A stretch of 64,000 nt of DNA from contig NZ_BCTY01000001.1 in NCBI RefSeq assembly GCF_001591005.1, positions 1 to 64,000 on the forward strand, in the 5' to 3' direction. Of the stretch, positions 29,092 to 41,367 are shown piece after piece. The stretch is from Sphingomonas sanguinis NBRC 13937. GTDB lineage: Bacteria; Pseudomonadota; Alphaproteobacteria; Sphingomonadales; Sphingomonadaceae. Each line of letters begins with the position of its first letter. Position 1 is the stretch's first letter. The notes beneath the pieces are model-generated. The model saw only the letters and a program-made list of their open reading frames with translations, did no database searches and was not told where the DNA came from. Both the position numbers and the translations under genes were made by a program.

Positions 29092-31329
29092 GTGCGCAGA
29101 ATGACGCTTCTGACCGGCAGCGCCCTGCCCTTTGCCCTTCTGATGGCCGCGCCATCGGCCGCCCAGGACCTTCAGGATCGCGCCGTCGCGCCGCCACCCA
29201 GCGAAGGGCCTGCGCCCTACAATCCCGATCAGGTTCGTTTCAGCGCCGAGCAGCTGGAGTATGACATCAACGCCGATATCGTCACGGCAACCGGCGAAGT
29301 GCGGATGCTCCGCCAGGGCGAACGACTGCGTGCCGACAAGGTCACCTGGAACCGCAAGACGGGCAAGGTCCTGGCGACGGGCAACATCGCGGTCACCAAT
29401 CCCCAGGGCGATATCGCCTATGGCGACCAGATCGAGCTGACCGATTCGCTAAAGGACGGCGTGGTCGACAATATGCTGGTCGTGCTGGAACAGGGCGGTC
29501 GCCTGGCCGCCGTACGCGGCACCCGCCAGCAGGACGGCACGGTCAACCTCGAGCGTGCTGCCTACACCCCTTGCGCGGTGGAGACCTCCGAAGGCTGTCC
29601 CAAGGAGCCGTCGTGGAAAATCACCGCGGTCCGCGTCACCTATCGCCCTGATCGCGAGCGCGTCTATTTCAACGGTGCCAAGCTCAACCTGTTCGGCCTG
29701 CCGACCATCCCGCTTCCCCGGCTGTCCGCGCCGGTCGGCTCCGGCGGCGACAGCGGTTTTCTGACCCCCGACATTCGGCTGGACCGCGTGAACGGTGTCG
29801 AACTCGCCGCACCCTATTATTGGAAGCTCGCCCCCAATAAGGGGCTGACCGTCACGCCGCACATCTTCACCGCCGTGCTGCCGATGTTGGAGGCGCAGTA
29901 TGAGGCGCTGACCACCAAGGGTGCCTTCCGCATCACCGGCTATGGCACCGCCAGCCGTCGCAGCGACGACCTGAACACGCTCAATCCGACCGACACCAGC
30001 CAGGCGTTCCGTGGTTATCTGGATGCCGTCGGCCGCTATCAATTCTCGCCGGAATGGAGCCTGTCGGGCTCGATGCGGATCACCACCGACCGCACCTTCC
30101 TGCGCCGCTATGACATTTCCCGCGACGACCGGCTGCGCACCACCGCCAGCCTGGAGCATATCGACGCCGACAGCTATTTCGCGCTGACCGGCTGGTATGT
30201 GGAAACGCTGCGCGTCAACGATCCGCAGGGGCAGCAGCCGATCGCATTGCCCGAGCTCGACTATCGCCGCCGGTTCAACGACCCCTGGCTGGGCGGCAAG
30301 TTCGAGATGCAGCTCAATACGCTGGCGATCAGCCGGACCGCCGGACAGGATACGCAGCGCGCCTTTGCCAGCATGCGCTGGGACCTGCGCCGCCTGACCG
30401 ACTGGGGTCAGGAGGTGACCTTCACCGCCTATGGTCGCGCCGACGCTTATAACGCCAACAACATCGCGACTACGCCGCTGGTCTATCAGGGGCTGGAGGG
30501 TTTCCAGGCCCGTGGTATCGGCGCGCTGGCCGTCGATGTGAAATGGCCGTTCGTCGGCGAGCTATGGGGCGGCAGCCAGCGCTTCACTCCGCGCGTGCAG
30601 ATCGTGGCCAGCCCCAAGATCCGCAATATCGAAATCCCCAACGAGGATGCGCGGTCGGTCGATCTGGAGGATTCCAACCTCTTCGCGCTGAACCGCTTCC
30701 CCGGTTACGACCGGTTCGAGGATTCGACGCGCATCACCTATGGCGCGCAATGGGCGCTGACCCTGCCCGGCTTCACCTTCGACACGATCGTCGGGCAGAG
30801 CTTCCGCCTGAACGACCGGCCGACGATCCTCTATCCGGGGACCGGCCTGTCCGATCGCTGGTCGGATATCGTCGGGCGTACCGACATCCGGTTCCGTGAT
30901 TTCGTCTCGCTGACCCATCGCTTCCGCCTCGACAAGGACAGCTTTACCGTCCGCCGGAACGAGATCGACGCGACGGTAGGCTCGCGCACCACCTATGCGC
31001 AGGTCGGCTATCTTCGGCTGAAGCGGAACATCTTCACCTCGATCGAGGATTTGCAGGACCGCGAGGAAGTGCGGCTGGCGGGACGCGTGCAGTTCGCCCG
31101 CTTCTGGTCGGCATTCGGATCGACCGTCATCGATCTGACCGACCGGTCGGAGGATGCGCTGTCGCTGTCCAACGGCTTCGATCCGATTCGCCACCGGCTG
31201 GGTGTGCAGTATGAGGACGACTGTCTGCGGCTCGGCTTCACTTGGCGACGCGATTATGTGAACACCGGCGACGCGCGGGCGGGTAACAGCTTCCTGTTGA
31301 CGCTGGCATTCACCAATCTCGGCCGCTAA
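29092..31329 (+). CDS. lptD: LPS-assembly protein LptD
   Basis: Outer-membrane beta-barrel that, with LptE, inserts lipopolysaccharide into the outer leaflet. 745 residues: signal peptide (ending near PSAAQ), N-terminal OstA jellyroll (FSAEQLEYDINADIVTATG; LRADKVTWNRKTGKVLATG), then a large barrel rich in alternating strands. Two cysteine-containing sites (TPCAVETSEGC) precede the barrel and a third lies near the end (DDCLRLGF). GTG at 29092 gives MRRMTLLTG, whose arginines suit a signal peptide; ATG at 29101 would leave no positive charge. First gene of lptD-surA-pdxA-rsmA. Confidence 0.95.
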   Translation: MRRMTLLTGSALPFALLMAAPSAAQDLQDRAVAPPPSEGPAPYNPDQVRFSAEQLEYDINADIVTATGEVRMLRQGERLRADKVTWNRKTGKVLATGNIAVTNPQGDIAYGDQIELTDSLKDGVVDNMLVVLEQGGRLAAVRGTRQQDGTVNLERAAYTPCAVETSEGCPKEPSWKITAVRVTYRPDRERVYFNGAKLNLFGLPTIPLPRLSAPVGSGGDSGFLTPDIRLDRVNGVELAAPYYWKLAPNKGLTVTPHIFTAVLPMLEAQYEALTTKGAFRITGYGTASRRSDDLNTLNPTDTSQAFRGYLDAVGRYQFSPEWSLSGSMRITTDRTFLRRYDISRDDRLRTTASLEHIDADSYFALTGWYVETLRVNDPQGQQPIALPELDYRRRFNDPWLGGKFEMQLNTLAISRTAGQDTQRAFASMRWDLRRLTDWGQEVTFTAYGRADAYNANNIATTPLVYQGLEGFQARGIGALAVDVKWPFVGELWGGSQRFTPRVQIVASPKIRNIEIPNEDARSVDLEDSNLFALNRFPGYDRFEDSTRITYGAQWALTLPGFTFDTIVGQSFRLNDRPTILYPGTGLSDRWSDIVGRTDIRFRDFVSLTHRFRLDKDSFTVRRNEIDATVGSRTTYAQVGYLRLKRNIFTSIEDLQDREEVRLAGRVQFARFWSAFGSTVIDLTDRSEDALSLSNGFDPIRHRLGVQYEDDCLRLGFTWRRDYVNTGDARAGNSFLLTLAFTNLGR

Positions 31330-31368
31330 GCCGATATTCAGCATTGGCGAACCATATCGCGACGGTTA

Positions 31369-31387
31369 CGCGCCTTCGTCAGGCGCG
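31369..31387 (+). promoter_or_regulatory. Small hairpin abutting the surA start codon
   Basis: CGCGCC (31369-31374) pairs perfectly with GGCGCG (31382-31387) around a 7-nt loop, and the next base is the A of the surA ATG. No Shine-Dalgarno sequence is visible. The position suggests control of initiation, but a 6-bp stem in GC-rich DNA can be coincidence. Confidence 0.3.
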
Positions 31388-32770
31388 ATGGGGATCACAG
31401 ACACGGTGAAGCACGACATTCGTACCAAGGGCCGCCGCTTCCGCGCGGGCGCAACGTTGATGCTGGTCGCGGTGGCGACGGGCGCGCTGGCGCAGACCGT
31501 GCCCGACCAGACCGTGCCCGATACGGGCGGCCTGAACATTCCGTCCAACATGCAGTTGTTCGGCAAGCTGGACCCCAATGTCCGCAAGCCGACCGCGATC
31601 GTCAACGACACGGTGCTGACCCAGACCGATATCGACCAGCGCATGGCGTTGGCCATGGCGCTGAACAACGCGACCAACCTGTCGCCGGAGGACCGCGACC
31701 GGCTGCGCATGCAGATCCTGCGTCAGTTGATCGACGAGACGCTGCAGATCCAGGAGGCGAAGACCGCCGACATCACCGTCGGCGCCGATGAGATCAACCA
31801 GGCCTTTGCCCGCTTTTCCAAGCAGTTCGGCAAGTCGCCCAGCGAGATGAGCGCCTTCCTGCGACAGGTCGGTTCGTCCGACAAGTCGATGCGCCGCCAG
31901 ATCGAGGGCGAGCTGGCCTGGAGCCGCTATCTGCGTCGCAAGGTCGAGCCGACCGTCAATGTCGGTGACGACGAAGTGAACGCGATCCGCGCCCGCCTGG
32001 AAGCGGCCAAGGGGACCGAGGAATATAACCTCAAGGAAATCTTCCTTTCGGCAAACGAAGCAACCCAACAGCAGGTGTTCAGCAACGCCCGCCAGATCAT
32101 CGGCGAGATCCAGAAGGGCCAGCAGCCCTTCGAGTATTTCGCACGCAGCTTTTCCGAAGCCTCGACCCGCGCGGTCAACGGCGATCTTGGCTGGGTCCGC
32201 TCGGCGCAGTTGCCGCCGGAGCTCCAGTCGGCGGTGCAGCAGATGCAGGTCGGCCAGGTCGCCGGACCGATCCAGATCCCGGGCGGCTTCTCGATCCTGT
32301 ACCTGACCGACAAGCGTCAGGTGCTGACCGCCGATCCGCGCGATTCGCGCCTGTCGCTCAAGCAGCTGACGGTGAAGTTCCCGGCGGGTACGACCCAGGC
32401 GCAGGCCAGCGCCCGTGCAGCCGAATTCGCCAAGGCGACCCAGGCGATCCGTGGCTGCGGCGACGTGCAGCGCGTTGCCACCACGCTCAACGCCGAAGTG
32501 GTCGACAATGACCAGGTCACCATCCGCCAGCTGCCTGCGCCATTGCAGGAAATCCTGTTGAAGCTGCAGATCGGCCAGGCAACGCCGCCCTTCGGTTCGC
32601 CCGAACAGGGTGTCCGCTCGCTCGTCCTGTGCGACCGCGAGGAACCGCGCTCGGGCCAGTTGCCGACCAATGACCAGCTCCAGAACCAGCTGGAGCAGCA
32701 GCGGGTCAATCTGCGCGCGAACCAGAAGATGCGCGACCTTCGCCGCGACGCGGTGATCGAATATCGCTGA
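31388..32770 (+). CDS. surA: SurA-type periplasmic chaperone/peptidyl-prolyl isomerase
   Basis: Chaperone for outer-membrane proteins such as LptD, encoded just upstream. 460 residues with an extended signal region (RRFRAGATLMLVAVATGALAQ), the SurA N-terminal helical domain (VNDTVLTQTDIDQRMALA), and one parvulin domain (LKEIFLSANEAT ... GDLGWVRSAQLPPELQSAV ... GGFSILYL). A second parvulin-like region follows (SLKQLTVKFP ... LQIGQATPPF) but looks divergent. An ATG at 31388 is the only good start in the region; it is preceded by a small hairpin rather than a ribosome-binding site. Confidence 0.93.
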   Translation: MGITDTVKHDIRTKGRRFRAGATLMLVAVATGALAQTVPDQTVPDTGGLNIPSNMQLFGKLDPNVRKPTAIVNDTVLTQTDIDQRMALAMALNNATNLSPEDRDRLRMQILRQLIDETLQIQEAKTADITVGADEINQAFARFSKQFGKSPSEMSAFLRQVGSSDKSMRRQIEGELAWSRYLRRKVEPTVNVGDDEVNAIRARLEAAKGTEEYNLKEIFLSANEATQQQVFSNARQIIGEIQKGQQPFEYFARSFSEASTRAVNGDLGWVRSAQLPPELQSAVQQMQVGQVAGPIQIPGGFSILYLTDKRQVLTADPRDSRLSLKQLTVKFPAGTTQAQASARAAEFAKATQAIRGCGDVQRVATTLNAEVVDNDQVTIRQLPAPLQEILLKLQIGQATPPFGSPEQGVRSLVLCDREEPRSGQLPTNDQLQNQLEQQRVNLRANQKMRDLRRDAVIEYR

Positions 32771-32783
32771 TGGGGGTAAAGCC

Positions 32784-33779
32784 ATGATCCGGCCACTGGC
32801 GATTTCGATGGGCGACCCGGCCGGAATCGGGCCGGAGATCATTGCCAAGGCATGGGCTGCGCGTCGCGATGCCGATCTGCTTCCCTTCGTGGCGGTCGGC
32901 GACGCGCGGGCGGTCGAGCGGGTGTGGAACGGCCCGATCGTCCGGGTGTCGGACATGGCGGCGGCCGTCGCGGCCTTTGAAGCGGCGCTGCCGATCCTGT
33001 CGGTCGACGACGCGGGCGAAATTCGTCCCGGGCAGCCGGATGTCGAGGGTGCGCGTTGCGCCCTGCATTCGCTGGAACTCGCGGTCGGGTTGGTCCGGTC
33101 GGAGGCTGCCAGCGCGCTCGTCACCGGACCGGTCAGCAAGGCCCAGCTGTACGATATCGGCTTCAACCATCCGGGGCAGACCGAGTTCGTTGCCGAACGC
33201 TGCGGCGTTTCCGGGGCCAATGCGGTCATGATGCTGGCGGGCCCTAGCTTGCGGGTCGTGCCGATCACCACCCATGTGCCGTTGGCGGACGTCTCCGGCC
33301 TACTGTCGGTCGACCTGATCGTCGCGAAGGGCCGCGCGACCGCACGGGGACTTTGCAAGAATTTCGGCATCACCGCGCCGCGCCTCGCCTTTGCCGGGCT
33401 CAATCCCCATGCGGGCGAAAGCGGCGCCATCGGGCGCGAGGAAATCGACCTGATCGAACCCGCCATCGCGCAGTTGCGCGCCGAGGGCATCGACGCGACC
33501 GGGCCGTTCGCGGCCGACACGCTGTTTCACCCGCGCGCCCGCGCGGCCTATGATGCGGCGCTGTGCTGCTATCACGACCAGGCACTGGTGCCGATCAAGA
33601 CGCTGCATTTCGACGAGGGCGTGAACATCACGCTGGGCCTGCCGATCGTGCGGACCTCGCCCGATCACGGCACCGCCTTTGGTATTGCGGGCCAGAACGT
33701 CGCGCATCCCGGGGCCATGATCGCCGCCATCGCGATGGCGGGCGACGCCGCGCGTCGTCGGGCCGCAGCCGCCGCCTGA
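32784..33779 (+). CDS. pdxA: 4-hydroxythreonine-4-phosphate dehydrogenase
   Basis: NAD-dependent step of pyridoxal phosphate synthesis. 331 residues, with [14 protein letters not shown] at the N-terminus, metal-binding histidines in [19 protein letters not shown] and [11 protein letters not shown], and the closing [19 protein letters not shown]. It is 13 nt downstream of surA, with GGGGGTAA-like purines before the ATG, and 1 nt upstream of rsmA. Placement between surA and rsmA is the standard proteobacterial order. Confidence 0.97.
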   Translation: MIRPLAISMGDPAGIGPEIIAKAWAARRDADLLPFVAVGDARAVERVWNGPIVRVSDMAAAVAAFEAALPILSVDDAGEIRPGQPDVEGARCALHSLELAVGLVRSEAASALVTGPVSKAQLYDIGFNHPGQTEFVAERCGVSGANAVMMLAGPSLRVVPITTHVPLADVSGLLSVDLIVAKGRATARGLCKNFGITAPRLAFAGLNPHAGESGAIGREEIDLIEPAIAQLRAEGIDATGPFAADTLFHPRARAAYDAALCCYHDQALVPIKTLHFDEGVNITLGLPIVRTSPDHGTAFGIAGQNVAHPGAMIAAIAMAGDAARRRAAAAA

Positions 33780-33780
33780 T

Positions 33781-34605
33781 ATGGACCCCGTTACGCCCCT
33801 GCCGCCTTTGCGCGAGGTCATCGCGCGCCATGGTCTGTCCGCCGCCAAGTCGCTCGGCCAGAATTTCCTGTTCGACGGCCAGTTGCTCGCCCGGATCGCC
33901 GCCATTCCCGGCGATCTGACCGACAGGCAAGTACTCGAGATCGGCCCTGGCCCCGGTGGTCTGACCCGCGCCCTGCTGATGGCAGGCGCAAAGGTCACGG
34001 CGATCGAGCGAGACCGCCGCTGTATCCCGGCGCTGGCCGAACTGTCCGAGGCTTTTCCGGATCGGCTTAAGGTGATCGAGGGTGACGCCCTGCGCATCAA
34101 CGCGCCCGAGCTGTTCGACAGCAAGCCGCATATCGTCTCCAACCTGCCCTATAATGTCGGCACGCCGCTGCTCGTCGGCTGGCTGTCGGGTGCGTGGTTG
34201 CCCTGGTGGCAGTCGTGCACGCTGATGTTCCAGAAGGAAGTAGCGGAGCGGATCGTCGCTGCCCCGGACCAGTCGGCCTATGGTCGGCTGGCCGTGCTGA
34301 CCCAGTGGCGCAGCGATTCGCGGATCGCGATGCCGGTCCACCGCTCGGCCTTCACCCCGCCACCCAAGGTCATGTCGGCGGTCGTGCACATCACGCCGAA
34401 GGAAGCGCCCGAAGGGGTCAGCTTCCGCACGCTGGAGCGCCTGACGGCCTCAGCCTTCGGACAGCGCCGCAAGATGCTACGCCAGAGTTTGAAGCCGGTC
34501 GCGGGCGCGAACGAAGCGATGGAGTCGATCGGCATCGACCCCGCGCGCCGAGCCGAAACGCTGTCGGTGGCGGAGTTCGTCGCCCTCGCCCGCGCCTTGG
34601 GGTGA
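33781..34605 (+). CDS. rsmA: 16S rRNA dimethyladenosine methyltransferase
   Basis: Dimethylates two adjacent adenosines in helix 45 of 16S rRNA (KsgA). 274 residues; [17 protein letters not shown], the SAM-binding [15 protein letters not shown] and the catalytic motif [12 protein letters not shown] are visible, and the C-terminal domain includes [14 protein letters not shown]. Start ATG follows the pdxA stop by one base. Last gene of the lptD run; a 135-nt palindromic element lies directly behind the stop codon and separates it from a convergent TPR gene. Confidence 0.97.
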   Translation: MDPVTPLPPLREVIARHGLSAAKSLGQNFLFDGQLLARIAAIPGDLTDRQVLEIGPGPGGLTRALLMAGAKVTAIERDRRCIPALAELSEAFPDRLKVIEGDALRINAPELFDSKPHIVSNLPYNVGTPLLVGWLSGAWLPWWQSCTLMFQKEVAERIVAAPDQSAYGRLAVLTQWRSDSRIAMPVHRSAFTPPPKVMSAVVHITPKEAPEGVSFRTLERLTASAFGQRRKMLRQSLKPVAGANEAMESIGIDPARRAETLSVAEFVALARALG

Positions 34606-34740
34606 TTAATCCTCCCCGTTTCGGGGAGGTGGCAGGCCGGAAGCCTGACGGAGGAGGCTTTCCGCCAAGCACGCCGTTTGACGATATCTCCCTCCACCAT
34701 GCTGCGCATAGTTCCCCTCCCCGTACCGGGGAGGATTAGA
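34606..34740. repeat. Palindromic intergenic repeat with terminal inverted hairpins
   Basis: The gap between convergent rsmA and the TPR gene is filled by an element whose ends are inverted copies: TTAATCCTCCCC (34606-34617) at the left and GGGGAGGATTAGA (34728-34740) at the right. Each end also folds on itself: CCTCCCC/GGGGAGG (34611-34627) and CCCCTCCCCGTACCGGGGAGG (two short arms, 34714-34734). A CTCCCTCCACCATGCTGCGCAT-like inner segment (split across 34689-34710) resembles repeats I recall between genes of sphingomonads. It probably ends transcription from both sides. Only one copy was noticed here. Confidence 0.7.
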
Positions 34741-34744
34741 GCTC

Positions 34745-35248
34745 TTACGGCGTCGGCGGGGTCTTCCTGTCGACCTGAGCGGTCGTCACGGTTGCGGGCG
34801 GGCCCTTGGCGATCTGCGCGGCGAGCGCGGTCGCGTCGGCGCAGTCGGCCTTGCAGAGCGTCTTGATCTTCGCGAGGTTATCCTTCGCACGCGCCACCGC
34901 ACCACGCTGAACCAGCGCCTCGCCCTGCCCGCGCAACGCGCGCGTGTCGTTCGGGTCGAGCAGCAAGGCCTCGCGGTACAACCGGATCGCCTTGCCCGGC
35001 AGGCCGCGCGCATCGGCGACTTCGGCGAGCAGCACGAACGCGGCCCGGTTGCGCGGATCGACGGTCACCGCCGTCTCCAGCATGTCCGTCGCCCCTTCCA
35101 GATTGCCCGCCGCCTTCAGGCTTCGCCCCTGTTCCAGCAACTGCATGGAGCGGGCGTCGATCTGGCTGTCGGGGCGCTGGCCGCTGAGCGAGGTGGAAAG
35201 CGAGACCACCGCCAACGCGGCGGCGGCGGCCAGGGACGACAAACGCAT
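34745..35248 (-). CDS. Small exported TPR protein
   Basis: A 167-residue protein: signal peptide (MRLSSLAAAAALAVVSLSTSLSG region, cleavage near there) followed by two to three tetratricopeptide repeats, for example LLEQGRSLKAAGNLEGATDM, then LLAEVADARGLPGKAIRLYR with ALLLDPNDTRALRGQGEAL. Two cysteines in TLCKADCADA. ATG at 35248 is chosen over the ATG or GTG further upstream because GGAG lies 6 nt before it and the signal peptide starts there. Probably a periplasmic protein-interaction module; partner unknown. Downstream of the RsmB-type gene with a 32-nt gap. Confidence 0.8.
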   Translation of the reverse strand: MRLSSLAAAAALAVVSLSTSLSGQRPDSQIDARSMQLLEQGRSLKAAGNLEGATDMLETAVTVDPRNRAAFVLLAEVADARGLPGKAIRLYREALLLDPNDTRALRGQGEALVQRGAVARAKDNLAKIKTLCKADCADATALAAQIAKGPPATVTTAQVDRKTPPTP

Positions 35249-35280
35249 GAGGAACTCCGGACGTGGCACTGGGCCTGATG

Positions 35281-36468
35281 CTAGCATGGCGCCCGGAGGC
35301 AGGCGACAAAAAAGCCGTCGGTGCCATGGGTGCCCGGATCGAGCCGATGGCCAAGACCGTGCGGCGTCCCGATGGCGGGCTGGATCGCCTCGACCGACCA
35401 GCCACCATGCCCGGCCAGGAAGGCCGCAACCTGATCCGTGCCCTCGGCATCGAGTAGCGAACAGACGATATAGATCATGCGACCGCCCGGCTTGACCAGC
35501 CCTGCGCCGATTTCCAGCACCTGCGCCTGCATCCCACCCAGCCGCGCCAGCCGCTCAGGTGTCAGCCGCCAGCGCGCTTCCGGGTTGCGCCGCCAGGTCC
35601 CGGTGCCCGAACAGGGGGCATCGATCAGCACGCCATCCGCCTTGCCCGCCCAGTCGGCCAGCATCTCGGCCTCATGGCCCGGATTGAGCAGTCGGCTTTC
35701 GATAATGCTCGCCCCGGCCCGCTCGGCGCGTGGCGGCAGTTTCTGGAGACGTGCCCGGTCGATGTCACAGGCGAGCAGCGCGCCCTGATTGGCCATGGCG
35801 GCGGCCAGCTGGAGCGTCTTGCCCCCCGCTCCCGCACACAGGTCGACGATCCATTCACCGGGCTTCGCGTTCAGCGTTGCCCCGACCAGCTGGCTACCCT
35901 CGTCCTGTACCTCGACCAGCCCTGCGCGGTAGACCTCCGATTGTTCGACCGCCGTGCCGTTGGGCAAGCGGATGCCGAGCGGGGCCAGCGGCGTGGCAGC
36001 CCCCTCGGGCCATTCGACCAGCACGGCGTCGCGCGTGGTGGCAAGGCTGTTGACCCGGAGATCAAGCGGAGCCCGGTCCACCAACGCGGCCTGCTGGCCT
36101 TCGTCCAGCCCGGAAGCGGTCAGCGCCTCGACCAGCCAGGCGGGCGCGACCCCGCCCTGGGCGCGGGGTTCGTCGGGTGTGATCGGCGTGGGGCCATGGC
36201 CTATACCGTCGAACGTCGCCGCCACCGCCGGATCATGATCGGCCACCGCCACCATGGCGGCGCGGCCCGATACTGGCACAGCCCCAGCCTGGCGGATGGC
36301 AGCATAGACCAGCTCGCGCACCGCGCGTCGGTCTTTCGAACCAGCGTAACGGCGCGTGGCGAAGTAACGCGCGATCAGCGTGTCCGCCGCCGCACCGCCA
36401 CTGGCGGCCGCGGCGACGATCTCGTCCAGCAACTCGATCGCCGCCTGGGTGCGGGCTCCGGGGGTCAT
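35281..36468 (-). CDS. RsmB/NOP-family RNA m5C methyltransferase
   Basis: SAM-dependent methyltransferase forming 5-methylcytosine in RNA, probably 16S rRNA (RsmB). 395 residues: an N-terminal NusB-like helical domain (AIELLDEIVAAAASGG; YFATRRYAGSKDRRAVRELV), then a Rossmann domain with VDLCAGAGGKTLQLA, DIDRARLQ, DAPCSGTGTWRRNPE (helper cysteine) and IVCSLLDAEGTDQV, whose cysteine is the catalytic one (usually TC, here VC). guaB stops 18 nt upstream of its start on the same strand, and a TPR gene follows. Confidence 0.9.
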   Translation of the reverse strand: MTPGARTQAAIELLDEIVAAAASGGAAADTLIARYFATRRYAGSKDRRAVRELVYAAIRQAGAVPVSGRAAMVAVADHDPAVAATFDGIGHGPTPITPDEPRAQGGVAPAWLVEALTASGLDEGQQAALVDRAPLDLRVNSLATTRDAVLVEWPEGAATPLAPLGIRLPNGTAVEQSEVYRAGLVEVQDEGSQLVGATLNAKPGEWIVDLCAGAGGKTLQLAAAMANQGALLACDIDRARLQKLPPRAERAGASIIESRLLNPGHEAEMLADWAGKADGVLIDAPCSGTGTWRRNPEARWRLTPERLARLGGMQAQVLEIGAGLVKPGGRMIYIVCSLLDAEGTDQVAAFLAGHGGWSVEAIQPAIGTPHGLGHRLDPGTHGTDGFFVACLRAPC

Positions 36469-36486
36469 GCGCGGGCGTCCATGGAC

Positions 36487-39042
<2,556 letters not shown>

Positions 39043-39046
<4 letters not shown>

Positions 39047-39498
39047 CGATCGCGGATATCGATCCCGCCGCGTTGTGGCTCGCGGCGGGGCTGGCGCTCG
39101 GCATCGCGGAGCTGCTGGTGCCTGGCGTCTTTCTGATTTTCCTGGCGATTGCAGCGGGTGTGACCGCCCTGACCGCCTGGGCCATCCCGGAATTGCCGGT
39201 CGGGCTGCAGCTCGCCGAGTTCGCGGTGTGGAGCGTCGCCTGTGTGATGATCGGGCGGCGCTGGTATCGGGATTTTCCGGTCGAGAGCGATGCGCCGGTG
39301 CTGAACGCGCCCACCCTTCGGCTGCGCGGGCAGATCGTCACCGTCACCACGCCGATCATTGGCGGCGAGGGCCGGGCCCGGCTGGGTGATGGTGAATGGC
39401 CAGTACGCGGGCCGGACGCAAACATCGGCACGCGGTTGCGGGTCGCACATGTCGACAGCGGGATATTGCTGGTCGAGCCGATCGGGAATGGAGACTGA
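39043..39498 (+). CDS. NfeD-like membrane protein
   Basis: Short NfeD protein, 151 residues, partner of the SPFH protein. Two or three membrane segments (ALWLAAGLALGIAELLVPGV, FLIFLAIAAGVTALTAWAI and a third around FAVWSVACVMIG) are followed by a soluble OB-fold domain (LRGQIVTVTTPIIGGEGRAR; WPVRGPDANIGTRLRV; GILLVEPI). It uses a GTG start overlapping the SPFH stop (GTGA), so the pair is co-translated. Convergent with pckA across about 50 nt that hold a hairpin. Confidence 0.92.
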
Positions 39499-39509
39499 TG
39501 CAAGGCCAA

Positions 39510-39539
39510 GGGAAAGCGCCCTCCCTAGAACGCTTTCCC
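39510..39539. terminator. Hairpin between convergent NfeD and pckA genes
   Basis: GGGAAAGCG (39510-39518) pairs perfectly with CGCTTTCCC (39531-39539) around a 12-nt loop. There is no clear T run on either side, so it may be a weak or factor-assisted terminator for both genes. Confidence 0.5.
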
Positions 39540-39549
39540 CTGACCAGGT

Positions 39550-41157
39550 TTAGGCCGTGACCGCCACCTTGGGCGCCGCCGCGCGGACGCCTTCGTCGAC
39601 ATGCTCGGCGAACTGCTGGAAGTTTTCGTTGAACAGATCGACCAGCTTGGCGGCCGTTGCATCATAGGCGGCCTTGTCCGCCCAGGTGTCGCGCGGGTTC
39701 AGGATCGCGGGATCGACGCCTGGAACCGCCACCGGCACCTGGAAGCCGAAATTCGGATCGGTACGGAACTCGGCCTGGTTCAGGCTGCCGTCGAGCGCGG
39801 CGTTGAGCAGCGCGCGTGTCGCCTTGATCGGCATACGATGGCCGACGCCATACTTGCCGCCGGTCCAGCCGGTGTTGACCAGCCAGCAATCGACGCCTCC
39901 CTTGGCGATCCGCTCCTTCAGCAGGTTGCCATAAACCGAGGGATGACGCGGCATGAACGGCGCGCCGAAACAGGTCGAGAAGGTCGCATCCGGCTCGGTC
40001 ACGCCGATCTCGGTGCCAGCAACCCGTGCGGTATAGCCCGAGAGGAAATGGTACATCGCCTGTTCGGGCGTCAGCTTGGCGATCGGCGGCAGGATGCCGT
40101 ACGCGTCCGCCGTCAGCATCACGATGTTGCGCGGCACACCCCCCATATTGTCCTTCGACGCATTGGGGATGAAGTCGATCGGATAGGCACCCCGGCTGTT
40201 CTCGGCCAAGCTGTTGTCGTTCAGGTCCAGCTGGCGCGTGACCGGGTCCATGACGACGTTTTCCAGCACCGTGCCGAAACGCTTGGTCGTCGCGAAGATT
40301 TCCGGTTCCGCCTCGGGCGACAGGCGGATCATCTTGGCATAGCAACCTCCCTCAAAGTTGAAGACCGCCGTGTCCGACCAGCCATGCTCGTCGTCGCCGA
40401 TCAGCGTGCGGCTGGCGTCGGCCGACAGGGTCGTCTTGCCGGTGCCAGACAGGCCGAAGAATACGGCCGTCGATCCGTCCGCGCCCATATTGGCCGAACA
40501 GTGCATCGGCATCACGCCGGTCGTCGGCAGCAGATAGTTGAGCAGGCCGAAGACTGACTTCTTCATCTCACCCGCATAGCGCGTCCCGCCGATCAGGATC
40601 AGCTTCTCGGTCATGTTGACCGCGATGACCGTCGAAGACCGGCAGCCGTGACGCGCCGGGTCGGCACGGAAGCTGGGGAGGTCGATGATGGTGTAGTCCG
40701 CGACGAACTTGCGCAGCTCATGCTCTTCGGGGCGGACCAGCATCGTGCGGATGAACAGATTATGCCAGGCCAGCTCGGTCACGACGCGGACGCGGACGCG
40801 GTGTTCCGGCTGCGAGCCACCATAGAGGTCCTGGACGAACAGGTCTTCCTTCTGGCCGAGCGCCGCGAAGAAATCGGCCTTCAGCACGGCGAAATCGTCC
40901 GGGCTCATCGGCTTGTTGGTCTTGCCCCACCAGACGGTATCGCGGGTCTCGTCGTCGCGGACCATGAACTTATCCTGCGCCGACCGGCCGGTATGCTCGC
41001 CGGTCTCTACGACGAGCGGGCCGTCCGCCGACAGCTTGCCCTCGCCGCGCGCCACGGCGGTTTCGATCAGTCGTGCGGTGACCAGGTTCCAGTGCAACGT
41101 CGCCCGGGTCTCGATGCCCTGCGCCTGCAAACCGATCTCAGGAATCCGTTCGTTCAT
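39550..41157 (-). CDS. pckA: ATP-dependent phosphoenolpyruvate carboxykinase
   Basis: Converts oxaloacetate to PEP, the entry to gluconeogenesis. 535 residues from ATG 41157 ([11 protein letters not shown]), with AGGAAA 5 nt upstream; the frame extends 20 codons further without a better start. Motifs: [11 protein letters not shown], the kinase-1a P-loop [13 protein letters not shown], kinase-2 [16 protein letters not shown], and VWWGKTNKP. It is divergent from chvI; in rhizobia and Agrobacterium the ChvG/ChvI pair sits beside pckA and controls it, so regulation by the neighbours is likely here too (inference). Confidence 0.97.
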   Translation of the reverse strand: MNERIPEIGLQAQGIETRATLHWNLVTARLIETAVARGEGKLSADGPLVVETGEHTGRSAQDKFMVRDDETRDTVWWGKTNKPMSPDDFAVLKADFFAALGQKEDLFVQDLYGGSQPEHRVRVRVVTELAWHNLFIRTMLVRPEEHELRKFVADYTIIDLPSFRADPARHGCRSSTVIAVNMTEKLILIGGTRYAGEMKKSVFGLLNYLLPTTGVMPMHCSANMGADGSTAVFFGLSGTGKTTLSADASRTLIGDDEHGWSDTAVFNFEGGCYAKMIRLSPEAEPEIFATTKRFGTVLENVVMDPVTRQLDLNDNSLAENSRGAYPIDFIPNASKDNMGGVPRNIVMLTADAYGILPPIAKLTPEQAMYHFLSGYTARVAGTEIGVTEPDATFSTCFGAPFMPRHPSVYGNLLKERIAKGGVDCWLVNTGWTGGKYGVGHRMPIKATRALLNAALDGSLNQAEFRTDPNFGFQVPVAVPGVDPAILNPRDTWADKAAYDATAAKLVDLFNENFQQFAEHVDEGVRAAAPKVAVTA

Positions 41158-41241
41158 AAGAGTTTCCTCATTCCCCAAGCCGCCCGGGTCATGATCGCCC
41201 GGCCCTATCCAGCGCACGCGAATACGTATGCGTTGACCGGT

Positions 41242-41269
41242 TCCATAGCCGATTTGTTTAACACGTCAA
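41242..41269 (-). promoter_or_regulatory. Candidate promoter for pckA
   Basis: On the minus strand TTGACG (41269-41264) is followed after 16 nt by TATGGA (41247-41242), about 85 nt before the pckA ATG. The overlapping stretch GTTTAACACGTCAAACAGC contains short repeats that could bind ChvI, but no ChvI consensus was tested. Confidence 0.35.
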
Positions 41270-41367
41270 ACAGCGTTGAACGCGAAGATGGTTGAGCCGT
41301 GCCTCACTTTGGCCTAACCGACCTTCATGGCGGTTCCTTCGCATGACAGGGCTCTGGGGTTGATCGC

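Noticed and set aside
31379..33520. 713-residue minus-strand open frame
   Set aside because: It covers surA and pdxA in antisense; both of these have convincing family motifs, so this is a high-GC shadow.
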